Of a DNA stretch of 64,000 bases, positions 23,170 to 36,245 are shown one piece after another. The position numbers and the translations under genes are program-made. The number at the start of each line of letters is the position of its first letter. Within the stretch, counting starts at the first letter, position 1. The stretch is from Chelonoidis abingdonii (Eukaryota > Chordata > Testudines > Testudinidae), in assembly GCF_003597395.2 (NCBI RefSeq), contig NC_133771.1:138394013-138458012 (forward strand). The letters run 5' to 3'. The notes beneath the pieces are model-generated. The model searched no databases. It was not told where the DNA came from and saw nothing but the letters and a program-made list of their open reading frames with translations.

Positions 23170-23454
23170 CTACAAGAATAAAATAAATAAAAGGGGTTTC
23201 AAAAGGAGAAAAGTATCCATGTAACTATTGGCGGATAAAGGGACAGATTCTCAGTTGATGTAAATTGCCATCGCTGCACTCTCTTGGCTACAACACTACA
23301 CCACCTGAGGATCTGCCCTGAAAACTCTACACCAACTGCTTGTGGACTTAGTGTATAATTTTTTATTCTAAGTCTTTAGTTGTACATCTCATTATGACAC
23401 GCAAACCTTGTATTCAAACCTGTTTATTTTATTTCATAGTTGAATAGATTTTAA

Positions 23455-23560
23455 GGCTAGCAGAGACCATTATGATCATCTAGTCTGACTTTCTGCATAG
23501 AATTTCACCAAGTAATTTGTATACTTTAGTGTGCATTTCCCTGTAAATCTCTCTATAAAA
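23455..23560 (-). repeat. Short CR1 3' fragment
   Basis: Contains gcagagaccattatgatcat and ctagtctgactttctgcat, the same subfamily as the 19095 copy. About 100 bp remain. Confidence 0.65.
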
Positions 23561-24356
23561 CAGTTTTTAAAGGGAATGATATACATTGATGTACTAAAAA
23601 TGCTAAAGACAAAATATAGTATGTGGCCAAAGGTGGCGAGCAATACTGTTGTCTTGTTAAAATTATTCTTTAAAGTGCAACCCTAACAATATAGAATTAG
23701 AAAAGATATACAATTTGTTCTTATCTGTAGTACTGAAACATATTAAATGTTTCATATGTTTAATAAGATTTATTAGAACAGGTGCACAGAAAAGCAATTT
23801 AAATATTCAATCCATAACAAAAACAGTGTATTGTGGATATTTTTCCATGTACCTGAAGTGCTTAGACAAGGCACCACATATACAGCAGCATATATGCTAG
23901 ATCTAACTTTTCTTACTACATACCATGATTTCTGTAGAACACTAAAGCTGTCTTCTGAAATATCTGCAGCAGAGATAATATTAACATGCATATAGGGCAT
24001 ACACCCACACAAAGAGATCAAGCTCATGACAGGCTAGCCTGCAGTCACTGCCTATGCAGGCTTAGTTGTTCTGGTTTGATAATAGTCTAGCAGATTATAA
24101 GGGGTGGAGGGTCTAGTAGCAAAGAGCACTGTCAAAACAGCTGATTACAACTGACATAGGGGAAAGAAAAGAAGAAGAGATGCCAGAGAAAGAAACAGAA
24201 TTGTGTCTCATCAAATAATTGAGTTAGGGTAAGGGAAAACAGGGGGATTCCCTCCTGCATTTTGTTCTTAAAATTTGGAAGTATTTCAGTGACAAAAATC
24301 TGGCACCTTTCCCTCTTTTCCTGATTCACACACAACACTAATTTTCAAATCAGTCA

Positions 24357-24802
24357 CATAGGCGCTAACTTCCCCTCTGCCTGGTGAGTGTTCGACACTT
24401 CCCTGCCCCTGGCCCCGCCCCTGCATCACCTCTTCCCACCTCGCACCACCCTCACTCCGCCCCCTTTCCACCCCTTTCCCAAATACCCTGCTCCCATTCC
24501 ACCCCCTTTCTCCCAAGTCCCCACCCCTGCCCCATCTCTTTTCTGCCTACTCCCCTAAACACGCGGCATCCCTGCTCCTCCCACTCCCTTCCGGAAAATC
24601 CTAAGTACTGCCAAACAACTGTTAGGCAGCGGCAGGGGCAGGAGTGCTGGGAGGGAGAGGGAGGAGCGAAGACATGGTGTCATGCTTGGAAGGAAGAGGC
24701 GGCAAGACAGGGGCAGAGGGAGCTTGGCTGGTGTAGAGCACCCACTAAATTTTTCCCCATGGGTGCTCCAGCCCCAGACCATCCACAGAGTTGACACCTA
24801 TG
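24357..24802. repeat. C-rich TIR repeat
   Basis: The left end cataggcgctaact and right end gagttgacacctatg are inverted relative to each other. The body is C-rich, then reads gagcacccactaaattttt. I recognise it as a frequent turtle repeat. It generates the proline-rich ORF on the plus strand, which is not a gene. Confidence 0.6.
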
Positions 24803-24877
24803 CCAGAGGCAGCAGGCCCAGAGTCCAGAGTCAAATTGGGGACTATGGCACAAATTGGGCCCTCACATAAATCAAGG

Positions 24878-25045
24878 TCTCTTCTCATATAGGAGGAGGA
24901 GTCCTGTGGCACTTTAAAGACTAACAGATTTGAGCATAAGCTTTCACGGGTAAAAAAACCCACTTCTTCAGATGTGGAGGAATTCTTCGGGCTCCTCATT
25001 GATTTTGTGGATACAGACTAAGATGGCTACCCCTCAGATACTTCT
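24878..25045 (-). repeat. Family A repeat copy 2 with inverted arrangement
   Basis: On the minus strand: gtagccatcttagtctgtat, then catctgaagaagtgggttt, acccgtgaaagcttatgct and gttagtctttaaagtgcca. Relative to copy 1 the head and body are in opposite orientations. Confidence 0.65.
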
Positions 25046-25231
25046 TATATAAAAGAGTCACAGGCCAGAAAAAGCTCTGAAGTTTGAGACTTGGAGCACA
25101 GAAACATTTTCCCACACTTAAACTAAACAGGTATTTATTTAAAAGGAGTCCCACCAGTCACTCCTTTTTTAATAGTTTGCATTTTTACCTGTGAGGAGAA
25201 ATTCATGCCACTTAGTATGAAGAAAGCTTAC

Positions 25232-25374
25232 CGATCCAGTAATGCCAACAAGGCAAGTCGATCATACCAGACTTTAATCCACTTGCCAGGAAATATAATA
25301 AATTTGTAAAACTGCCTGTTAAATTTTCGTTGTGCTGAAGAGCATGAAGAGTCCTCAAAGTCCTGACTCAGATG
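25232..25374 (-). CDS. PCNX2: PCNX2 coding exon entering the membrane domain
   Basis: The exon is 143 nt: 47 codons plus two bases. The acceptor is ttgttttaaag and the donor GTAAGC. It encodes HLSQDFEDSSCSSAQRKFN, then RQFYKFIIFPGKWIKVWYDR and LALLALLD. Human PCNX2, from memory, reads GKFNREQFYKFIIFPGKW here, so this copy seems to lack one glutamate after NR. The KWIKVWYDRL stretch is a strongly conserved pecanex signature next to the first helix of the main membrane domain. Phase 2 at the end fits the next exon, which supplies G to make Arg. Confidence 0.97.
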
Positions 25375-26211
25375 CTTTAAAACAAACAAAACACACACAC
25401 ATACACACAGAGTTTCATATTGGCACACGGTTGCCACTAAAGTACATGGTCTGAAAGTTAGAATGTATATGTCAATGTTTCATTCCAATTTCTTTATAAA
25501 TGAATACTGGTGAAAATTTTTACTCTCCATTTTATTTCAACCATAAGCAACACAATATATTAATCTCATTTCTTATAGATGATCAGAAGTTATGCCAAAT
25601 ATGCAAAATACTATTAACAATACATTATCAAGTTTTAGTAACAAATTGCTTCTTTAATCCCTGTGGTTTATCTTGTCTATGGTTTTCTGGCTTCTTTCAC
25701 ACTGCAGACCAACCACAGCATAAGCCACAACCGTACCTGACGGGAAAAGATTCTTGCCACTAGAATCCTAGTGAATCCTAGAATTCCATGTGACATCAAA
25801 TATGATTTGAGACAGATTGTGTTCCTTCTGTCAGTAATTTTTAAGCAAAATATTAATTCAAATAATACACAGTTTTTACATTATTTAAGTTACAATTTAG
25901 ACATTTTACTTAATGTACTATGAACAATTTTAAAAAGCCAAAAGTGAAATATGAACATTTAAAATTTTTGTTGATAATATCTATCATCTAGGAGTGTTTT
26001 CTATATTTGGTCTCCTGGCTCTACAACCTCTGCTCCAACAGGAACTATTATAGTAATCAATTTTCCTGTTCTTTTTCCTTTTTATTTTTAATCACACTCA
26101 CCTTAAATTCATTACTACTACTCTCCTAATTTAGTTTTATGACTTGAAAAAGAGTAGAAAAATGACAATGCTAGCAAAGGAATTGTTTAAAAATCTAAAC
26201 AGGGCACTATG

Positions 26212-26345
26212 GCCCTGATTTTCCAAACACTTCAGCATGGGCTTAAAGTTAAGCACATGAGCAGTCCCATTGACTTCAATTGAATACATATGCATGAAGT
26301 TAAACATGTGCATAAGGGTTTGCAGGACTTGAGCCTCGATCAGGA
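26212..26345. repeat. Palindromic MITE-like element
   Basis: Left ggccctgattttccaaacac and right gggtttgcaggacttgagcc are inverted. The middle, agtcccattgacttcaattg, is near-symmetric. This is a known type of amniote foldback repeat. Confidence 0.6.
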
Positions 26346-26457
26346 CTTCTGTGTTGTAGTCAGTGCTTTGTCACTGAATGGCTGTGACTTGCATGAGGCC
26401 ACACTAAATCTACTGGTGCCTCCATTTACCCATCCACAAAATGAAAGAAATTTATTA

Positions 26458-26709
26458 GGGCTTGTCTACATGAACACTTAGTTCACACCAAACTGGAGTG
26501 TGACTCTACCCTGAATTAGTCTGTCCATGTGGCCCCTGCTGACATGCACTGACAGTTTGTTAGCGTGCTTTGATTTACTCCACTTTGACATGAACTGTTA
26601 GTGCACATCTATAAGGTCTACACAGAGAATTAATGCACTGCAGGCTAGTGCAGGTAGATTCACACTGCAGCTTGCTACGAATTAAATTATCATATAGACA
26701 AGCTCTCAG
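26458..26709. repeat. TIR MITE (TGTCTACA family)
   Basis: The ends agggcttgtctacatg and catatagacaagctct form inverted repeats. The interior reads gtgcactgcaggctagtgca. A related TGTCTACA-type end occurs at 36473, 51113 and 54060. Confidence 0.6.
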
Positions 26710-26959
26710 CTAACTTATATGGGTGTCTGAAGCTCTGACCTGGAGTAGTCAATATGTTGACGGTGGGCCAAATCCTGACTCCCAGACACTTCTGAATGGA
26801 CCTCCACATCTTTTTAATTATCATCATCATTATTTTTTTATTATTATTTTCTCTGGAGTCTGGACGTTGACTATACTTTGACCAAGAAATTTGGATGTAG
26901 ACCCATCCAAGTCAGTAACAAAACTCCTAATGACTTCAACAGGGTTCACTTATAATCAC

Positions 26960-27175
26960 AAGATTAGAAGCCATAAAAACATGGATTCTAGTCCAAAACT
27001 TGCAGCATGATCTTAGGCAAGACATTCACTTCTCAATACCTCAGATTTCCTATAGATAAGATAAGGGTGATGATAATTCTCTAGTTAGCAGGTGGTTTAC
27101 AAATATTTATTAAGCCTACAAAGTTCTTTGAGATTCTTGCTCAGAAATCTCTATACAAATCTAAATTATCATTTT
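26960..27175 (+). repeat. MIR-like SINE (plus orientation)
   Basis: gatcttaggcaagacattca followed by cctcagatttcct, and a tail with aagttctttgagattctt, follow the order of MIR-type elements with a LINE-like 3' end. Confidence 0.5.
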
Positions 27176-28121
27176 ATATGCATTTATAACATACATAGGC
27201 AAAAAATGAGTTTTACAACAGCTACTTTCCTGTCAACTTTTAGTTCCTGTTAAAAATATAAGTCAAGATAAATAATTATCTGATGTTTTAGGTTTATTAA
27301 CATCAGACTTGAAGTGGCCATGCTGGGGTAGGGTGAAGGTGTTAAGCTTGGGATGAGGGCATCTCCAAAATCTGGAAGACGGCTTGGAGGGTGTCAGAGA
27401 CCCCAAACCCACAAAAACTATAAAAATAAACTATGTCCTTGTCATATTACAAACCAAACTGAACACTAAAGGCCTGCTTTCGACAGGCAACGAGTAACTC
27501 CAGCTGCTGCAAGTGGAGAGTGCTCTGCCGTCCCACAAATGATATCCAGGACCCAGGATCAGACCCTAAAAGTTTTACTTCCCAGTTCTGAAAAGAGGAG
27601 ACATTCCTGATATTTTAGGCCTACATGCCCACACTAATCTGCAAAGTAGATGTGTCAAACTATTAACATTTGGCAATGTGTATAAAATCCTAACAGCTGT
27701 GTCCTCTGGTTTTCAATTTTTACAATAAGAGATTATTTACATGTTGACAGTCTCTTTGTACAGCTAACGTGTGCCTAATGCAAATGCTTAGCAGACTTAG
27801 ACTCATTGTAATCTCTAAATATTCTAATACAAGGCACTTTGGAAAATTTGTCCCTGTTATTAAAAAAAAGGTCCAAAATGCTCCTTAAGGACCCAGCTCT
27901 GCCACCTTTGCTCAGAGTAGTCCCTTATTATTTTTAAACAAATGGAGCTACTTGTCTAGTAAGATACTACTCAATGTGTAGCCAAACAAGCCCTCCCAGC
28001 AAAGCAATACTATATAAATACAAAAGGGTTAAAATGGTTGCCTTCACACCAGGTGGTCGGTTCTACAACATATTTACGTGACACGATTTGTTAAAATGTT
28101 AGAAACTGAAATACAATGTAC

Positions 28122-28257
28122 CCGTGGTGTTTCTGACAGGGTTCTTTGTGCCACCATCAGAAAGAGCTGCTGCTGGAGTGCACTTGCAGCGTGATCTTCT
28201 GAAGATGGTTCCTGACTCTCCGAAGTGGTAGTACTAGAAGAACTGAACTGTGTTTCA
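28122..28257 (-). CDS. PCNX2: PCNX2 coding exon, SSSSTTTSESQ block
   Basis: The exon is 136 nt: one base plus 45 codons, ending at a codon boundary before GTACAT. The acceptor is cctgtgcacag. It encodes ETQFSSSSTTTSESQEPSS, then EDHAASALQQQLFLMVAQRT and LSETPR. This matches human MQVSSSSTTTSESQDPSSGDPAVSA and LQQQLLLMVARRTQSETPR as recalled. A second AG lies 10 nt inside the exon, just before TTC, and could act as an alternative acceptor. It is serine-rich and cytosolic, followed by the segment leading into the membrane domain. Confidence 0.96.
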
Positions 28258-29484
28258 CTGTGCACAGGGGTAAAAAGAAATGAAATGGTTTTAGAAAGAG
28301 TCAAGTCAATACCATTTAAAACAATGGAGCAGGAGGTCTGGCTGCCTCATGGGATCCACAATGGGACATGGAGCCTTCCACCTCATAGCTCAGGCCTCTA
28401 GTGACCAAGAGTCATTTGTTTTTGATGGCTGTTTGTTGACCGCAGTCCAGTTCCCTGTGGAAAAGTGTTCTTTTCAGAAATGCCACTATCTGAAGAGGGA
28501 CTTCTGAAGATGTATACTACTAGTTTAAGGAACAGCCAGGCTCTTGCTGCCAAAAAACCCTGGGTGTAATCCAGCAGGCGCTCTGCTCTTGCTTAGCTCT
28601 CTGTTCTTGTTTAAATAGACCAGCCCCAGGGCAAAGTAGGGAGCCTCTTTAATTACTCAGTTTGTTTTGGTTGTGAGCCCCTGGCTGTCCCTTAAAGAGG
28701 TTTTATGCTCCTTCATAGCACCCTTTCTGGTAGTCTCAGCAAACATTTCAAGGATGAAAGGGCAGAGATTTAACTCTTTAAGCCCCAGAGGTGGTCCATC
28801 CACAATCGGCTGAAGGCACACCATATGACTGTGCTATCATTGTCCACTAGTACTTATCATGTGGACAACAGATATCAGTTTCCAACGATGTCAATCCACC
28901 ACATTTCAGGAGCACTAAAATTTACTTTAAATTTCTGCAAGAGAAATCTTTAATATGCTTTTTCTTTTTAGTCAGCCCTAAATCCTTCTTTCTAGGCATA
29001 GGTGTCCGTCAGCCCATCATTTTAGATATTGTGAAAACTCCCTTCTTGTTCAATTGCATCTGTAATTAAGGTCTTAGAAGGCAAGTCCCCATGGCAGGTC
29101 TTTCTCTAGTCCTTTCTTCTTGATTCTGTACATTTAGCATTTAAATAATAAAACCTTGGTAAAGAGTCTAATATACACTGTTTAATAATAAATACATACA
29201 TACATACTACTACACACTGGATTGCAAAAAACAATCTCGTTACTTGACATCACTTTATTTAAATAAAATTCTTGCTGAGAATTCATCATTTAAATGTTAC
29301 TCTTGGATGGGATTCTTTTTTGGATACCTATTCACTTTTCCTGTCACAACTGGGATTTCCACATCTGCCTTCCCATTCTAATTTCAGTATCTCCCAGCCT
29401 TTATCAACCCTATGGATTTATGTGGCCCCCATTACCATAGTATCTGAGGGTCTCATAACCTTTAACTTATTTAGTCACACAACA

Positions 29485-29650
29485 CCCTTGTGAAGTAGGG
29501 CAGTGCTATTACTCCCATGTTACAGATGATGAGCTGACATACAGAGAGGCTAAGTGACTTGCCCAGAGTAACATAGGAAGTCTGCAGCAGAACAAGGAAT
29601 TGAGGACAGGTCTTCCAAGTTCCAAGCTAGTTCCGTAACCACTGGACCAT
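29485..29650 (-). repeat. MIR-like SINE
   Basis: ttacagatgatgagctgaca, gaggctaagtgacttgccca and aggtcttccaagttcca represent the MIR core and 5' part. Moderately diverged. Confidence 0.7.
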
Positions 29651-31639
29651 CCTTTCAACTTTAGTAAGCCAGATCTTCCATACAAATTCCTTAAGCATAT
29701 GCCAGACAAAAGGGAAAAGTAAATAGATAAGTATCTGTCCAGTAAGATACAGAAAAGAGAATGAAGTGTTGCATGCTATATTTACATAGTTCATCTCTTA
29801 AACTGTCTACCTACTCCCCTAGCCATTGCTTTGCAAAAGCCAAGCGAAGTCTGGTGCATCCTTACCTTTTGTCTATTTTCTTTTACCCCACATCTAATAA
29901 GGAACGGCCTGGCATGATGATACTACACTCACACACCACAACTCTCTGGCCAGAATCCCTTGCCCTTGCCTTCTGGACGAAACAAAAAAAAATCTGTTCA
30001 CCATACTCATGACACTTCTCCCTATAATCAAGCCTTCCCTTAGAGTTCAACTCTTCTCCCAAGAAACCAGAAGATACCCCACTAGGCTTTCCAAGTTAAC
30101 ACACTATTTTCTATTTCCTCTCAGCAGCAGAATTCACAGCTCCACTCACCAGCTGTATCTGGCAGAAGCAATTAATTCCAGAGGTTGTCAACACCCAGGA
30201 GGCCAGCAGTGGGAAAGTCAGGAACTTTGGAAGCCTAGTAGGACAGTTCGGACAGAGGGGTGGAGTGTGTGAACTGGGAAGGCAGCGGTGGGAAAAGCAG
30301 CAACTCAAAAATAGAGGCTGTGCTGCACTTGGAAAGCTGCTTCTGTGTACACTTTGATTTACATTTGGTGAGAACACTAGTATATGTTAAAAAAAATCTT
30401 ATCTAATCTCTCTCTTGTTCTTTATTTCTCATGCTGCCTCCATCATCAGTCTCCCCCAGCCCCACCTTCTTAGTTGTCTTCCTCCCTATGACCCACATGG
30501 CTCTGATCATTCTCACATTCATGTGCTACACCCTCTTTCCAATGCTGAATAGTTTAATTTTTAAACTATTTATATTTAAAGATATACACCATGTCTGATG
30601 ACACATCACTATCACACTAACAACGAATACCAATGAGAAATTCTACAGTTTTGTTTGTGTTTTTATAAACCTTTAACTGGGTTCCATAAAATTAGAATAT
30701 ATAATGTATAAATAGGAGCAAACACTCCCTAATTACTGAATAATTGTAACATAAAGCTGAACATCATAGTGTAAGATGGGGCCTTGATGAACAGAAAATA
30801 CATTAGTTGGCAGAATCAAATTAAGGCTATCAAGATCTACCGTAAACGGCAACATTAATATAAGCAAAGGTATAATTACACTAAATTTTGAATTGTAAAT
30901 TAATAACTAAAGATATGTTTGACAAACATGTAACATATGCATGACTAATGTGAAAGGCACAGAGCACCCTGTTGATAACAGAAAGAGATTAACATTCTAC
31001 TATATTTTTTTTACTCAGCATACAGTTTTACTACATCAAGGAACAAGCATCAATTTAGCTGGACAATTGCACAACACTAAATATTTTATTGTAACCACAA
31101 AACACTTGAAAATCTGTTTTATAAATTGCCTGTTTGTCTTTCATGACTTTTTTTATGTCATTGAAAATTTTTGCCAAAAATCAGTCTAAGCAATAACACA
31201 GCTCATGCTGATCCATATTCCACTACTTATCCAGCCTTGAGACCAAAGTTATGAGGTGAGATCAAGAAAGAAGTCTGTATTTTCTTCGAATGCAATCTAC
31301 TTCTCCCCCGATGGACGCCTTACTTAAGGTGTGTTCATACTGTTCAATAAATGCATGGACAGAGACAATATTCTGGTAGGTTAAAAGTGAGAGATCCCCA
31401 AAATGTGGTCCAATGTCCACCTTTTGGTAGCCAAATGGTGCTGGTTTTTCTCTTTATCTAGTGTTGCTGTTTTGAATTACAGCTGAAAGAACATAAAATA
31501 TTTTCCTAATATTACTTTTCTACTGTAAGCAGCTGCAGTTGTGGCCACAGAGATAATTGTGCAATGACGAATGGGAGGGGTGGGGACCATACACCTCTAC
31601 AAGTGGGAACAGGGAGTCCGCAAGATACTCTATTAAGAA
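29651..31639. other. PCNX2 intron, no recognised feature
   Basis: AT-rich sequence. ORFs at 29761-30272 show no homology I recognise and no splice context. Confidence 0.4.
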
Positions 31640-31735
31640 TGTGAGTGGCACCTTAGAGACTAACAAGTTTATCTGAGCATAAGCTTTTGTGGGCTACAGC
31701 CCACTTCATCGGATGCATGTAGTGGAAAATACAGT
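31640..31735 (+). repeat. Family A repeat copy 3
   Basis: gtggcaccttagagactaac, ataagcttttgtgggctaca and cccacttcatcggatgcat match copy 1. The upstream head is missing. Confidence 0.7.
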
Positions 31736-31739
31736 TGGA

Positions 31740-34700
31740 AAATATATATATACACACACAGAAAGAGCATGAAACAATGGGTGTTACTATACACACTCTA
31801 ACGAGAGTGATCACTTAAGGTGAGCTATTATCAGCAGGAGAGAAAAAGAACTGTTTGTAGTGGTAATGAAAATGGCCCATGTGATTCAGATAGTTAAAAA
31901 TGTCAAGAACTCCTAGATTAAGTCCTGGGCTGATTTTTCCCTTTTAGCATGAATGTGAAGAGGTGACAGCAAATGCTGTGGCTAACATTATGATTGTGCC
32001 TAAATAATAAAAACAACATGACTAAAGAAATATGCCTAATAAGCTATGAAATGGAAAGATCCTATAGTCAGTGCTTCAGACTGCAGCGACTGGGTCATAT
32101 GACCTTAGCAAGAAGTCACCTAAATTGATCCAACTAAAATATTTTAGCCAAATACTTTTTTTTAAAAACTAGGAAAAAACCACAACCCCACTAAGCAGAG
32201 GAACAATGCAGCCAAGAAAAATGTGATATATATAGAAAAGATACATTTTTAAAATTTAACTTTGGGTAAGGTCCTAATTTAGCCTGTTTCCTTTTTGGCT
32301 TCCTGTGATTAAAGTTAAGAATGTGCCTAAATACCTTCCTGAACTGAGGCCTAACTGACCAAGTTAAACAAAAGCCCATTAAGGCTAACTTGGTACGCAT
32401 AACTCTGAATTCCTTGCCTTTTGTGCATTTTCAAATTCTATCAGTTTGTGGTACTAATGCAGGAGTTTGCATTTATGATAGTATAAGGATACAAGTCTTG
32501 AATCAACATCTGCACAGATTCCCTTTTCTCACCGCTGTTGTCTTCCTGCTGCACTTCACAAGACTCGCTGCTCCTGCCCCCACAGAATGGATCTACATCA
32601 GCATTTCCTTATTCCTACTCCTCATTTGCATGGCTCTCCTGCTGTGTCCCTCTTCTACATTCATTGCTGCTGGAATGATTCTCCAGCAGCACTCATCTGG
32701 CTCATACATCTAGATAAGTCATGACATTAAACCCATCAGTTTTGAGGACTTTTTCTTTTTAAGCCATAGAAGGTTTACATTTAATGCATTAGGACATTAG
32801 ATGACAAGGCTTTCTTCTTAAAAATTAGAAGGCAAATTGAAACATAGAATGAAAGTAGAAATATATAAAATCAGAGCACCAGGAAGATTAGATAATTGCC
32901 CATCAAACTGATTATGACAGACAAGGAAAAAGCTGTGAAGTTTAGGAAGCGCTCTGACCTTTTTCTATAAATTCACTAATTATGATTTTTGAAGGGTCAT
33001 TGTCAACTGAAAACTCCTTATTTTAATATTCCGTAACAATACTATTGATAGTAACTTAGATTATTAAAACCAAAATAGTTTAAAATCCAGTTTGCATTTT
33101 GCTATCTGTACTACTCTGTTCACTTTCTGCATTTCTCTCAGCTAGGAAATAGTATTAAAAAAGGATATCTAATTTCACTAATAGGCAATTTCACTTTCAG
33201 GTTCTCAGTGCAGCCGTGTAAACAGAGTACTGAACGGGAGTATTTATTTGTTTTAAAATTAACTTTTCCCATTAGAAGTTACAAAAATCCTGAAAACATT
33301 TTAATTAGTCTTAAACGTTGAGAAAAAATATTTTGCAACAATCTAAATCTCGATCCAAATTTGATTTCATATTGTTTCTTTAAAACAACATTATGTATTA
33401 TGGGTACAGTGGTAGTTGTAACCAGTTAAGGTTATGTTAGCGTTTCAATTTGACGGTGGAAAGAAAAAGGAATATCTGGTCTGAGTTTTAATAAAATAAA
33501 AAATGGATAATAATCCTTGAATAAATTACAGATTTTGTGTTGTATGATTCAAAGTTCCACAGCTTAGTATACATTTTCCAGAAAAATGAGGGGAGGGGGA
33601 GGGGGAGGGGAGGAGAGAGGGAGGGATTTAAAATATTTTTCCTGGGAAGCATCTCACTTTTCTTTGTATTCCTCTTGCAAGAAATCGAACACACTCTGGG
33701 ATCTGCGACCTGTCATTTAACCACATTGCTACTCCTTACGTCCTGATTACTAGAATATCAGTAATGGCACTGGTGGTGTTTCTCTGTAGAGCATTTTATA
33801 TATTTTCAGCCTAAACAGAAAATGTGCGTGTCAAGTTGAACCCAATGAATTGTAATGTGCCACAGCCAGAATATTGCCACTTCCCAGAATGATAAAAAAA
33901 AAAGAAGAGAGAATGAAAGCAAAGAGAGGAAAAACCTTAACAGTGACCTCAGCAATGTTAAGGCAAAATAACTTCCCAAATGCATGGAATGTGTGAAGGG
34001 CATGTGATTTTAAAGTTTTGTTTCAGTTCTTCCATGAGGGGAAAAAAAACGGTAAAGCAACCTTGTTGATGATCTTCCAGACTAAGGACCAACAACTATA
34101 TAGCTGTAGAGACTTTTGTTCCTCCACAGGATTTTGCTGCCATCATGTGGCAATGGTGCCCTCACGGACTCATATTACAGTCAAAAGATCCATTTCTCCT
34201 CTGTGTTAAAAATGCAAGAATAGATGCTGCAGCAGCTGAAAATCTAGAAGAGATTGTAAATGGATATATGGTAATATGTTACAAATCCTTTTCCTCTTGT
34301 TTACAGAATGGATGCCAGAAAGATAGCCACAGAATTGTGTTGCATTTTTAAAGGGCGGTTCACCATTTGGTTTAGGAAAATCTAGAATTCAAAGCAGGAT
34401 GGAATTATAACTTTTAACCACAAAAAACAAATTAATGCTTAAACCTTCCTATAGAATTACATTTAAAAAGGACCCTCGAAGAACAAATCTTTTGAAATCA
34501 TCAAATCCCAAAACTGGGTGGGTTTGGGTCTCTGAGTTTTCTCCTCTAATCCCCAAAGATCCTATTGTATTTTTATTGCAAAGAGTTCAAAATCTGTGCA
34601 GTGGAGCAAATGCATACATTTGTCAAAGGGCAACATGAGTTTTTCACTAATAGTAAGAATCACCATCTTGTTACTATGGCTAGAGGCTGTTTCTGTCATT

Positions 34701-35409
34701 TGAGTCACCTTCCTGAGCGGAAAAAATAGCTGTTTTAATGATATGACATCTTTCAGTGCTGAACAACTTGCAAACAGCGTATGTTACTATTTCAACACAA
34801 GTTTGAAGTGCAAGGGTACATTTATAAGGTGTTTGGGGAATTTGCCAGAGGCAAAAACTATGAAGTATTAATGCACTTATCCAGAAGATGTGTGTTGCTG
34901 CTAAGGTGTTCAGATAGATGCTTTCGTACAGTACAAAGCACTCAGCAGCTACTTTATTTACGGAAGTGAATGTGAATCAAATGAGACCCAGGCCAGAAAC
35001 ACTTGCATTTTACAGCCTTTAAAAGCTATATTGGAAGGATATTTTAAATTAACGTTTTTCTTAGTAGTTGTTAGAAACACTAGTTCTTTTTAGCCTAGGA
35101 TCCCAACTGCTGCTAAAGAAAGAGCTGACTGTGAAAGCAAACAGACAAAACCAATTAAACCAGAGAGTTCTCTTTCTGTAGGAATGAATTTCACATTATG
35201 AGCTATCACAAGGCCTATTGGCAGCCTAGGTTTAACGGCAGGGCTTCATCTAACAGCGTGAGCAAAGAGTCCCTTGCTTTCTTAATCTGAAATCAAGAAT
35301 TGAATAAATCTGCACATTTTTCTGTTTATGTCTACAAGGGTCTTAAAATGATCACCCAAAGGTCACTTAGGAAGAAAGGATGGCCTTGAGGTGAAGACAC
35401 TGGACATGG
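31740..35409. other. PCNX2 intron, essentially unrecognised
   Basis: Apart from a short TA/CA microsatellite at 31742 and the G-rich tract at 33590, nothing was identified. The ORFs are short and lack conserved motifs. Confidence 0.4.
33590..33610 (+). other. Potential G-quadruplex
   Basis: Four runs of 4, 5, 5 and 4 guanines are separated by single adenines, an ideal short-loop G4 pattern, continuing into a polypurine tract to about 33625. It lies in the 19.4-kb PCNX2 intron; the G strand is the transcription template. Confidence 0.5.
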
Positions 35410-35645
35410 AGTCAAGGGAGATGAGTTGAGTTCACAGCTCTGCTTCATACTTTGGGCATGTCACTTACCTTCTCCAGGCTCCAATTCGCAATCTTCACCT
35501 TGTACATTGTACACCTTTCTCTGACCCTTTGTCAATTTAGATTGTAAGCTCCTCTGGGCAGCGACTGTCTCTTCCTGTGTTTGTACAGTGCCTAGCACAA
35601 TGGGCACTGTTGAAGCCGCTAGCTGCTATTGTAATACAAATAATG
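35410..35645 (+). repeat. MIR/L2-like SINE
   Basis: gagttcacagctctgcttca and gggcatgtcacttaccttc, followed by ttagattgtaagctcctctg and cagtgcctagcacaatggg, is a MIR-type head with an L2-type tail. Confidence 0.65.
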
Positions 35646-36245
35646 ATAAAGAACTATAAAAAAAGTCTGCCACTTAAGCTTATATTTGAACGAATGAATC
35701 GAACACTTTTGGACCAAAGAAGGTTGCATAATGTTTAGCAACCATTTTTTAAGAACAAACCATTCTAAACAGATATCAGCTCGGTACCAATCAATATCAA
35801 TGCATGTGTGTCATGAATCTGTCCTGCATGGATTCTGTTCCATTTGCAAGAGTTTAAATACTTCAAAGAGGAGACAGGCTAAAGAATACAAGTTCACATC
35901 TCCCAAAGAAGAGTATTTGCTAACTGAACCTCTTACCTGAAACTAAGTGACAAAATGCTTCTCTGATATAAATGGATGCAACTATAGATGACTTTGGTAG
36001 GAATCGCACCTCTTCAAACAAAGATGTTCCAAAGCCCATAGGTAATATCAATTATCTGGGCACACCTATACTTGGGTCTAAAATCAGTAAGTTAGCCTCA
36101 AACACTACAAGCAAAAACTGCACTTCTGAGAATGATACTGACTCATGTAATTTTGGGGCATATGACCTTGCATTGGCAGTCATTTCAGGGGATGTTGACA
36201 AATTACCCACTCCCACAGATCAAAGTGCAGTAGGCATTGTGGGGG

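Noticed and set aside
24384..24794. Proline-rich 136-residue ORF
   Set aside because: It lies inside a C-rich TIR repeat and has no codon or motif support; a composition artefact.
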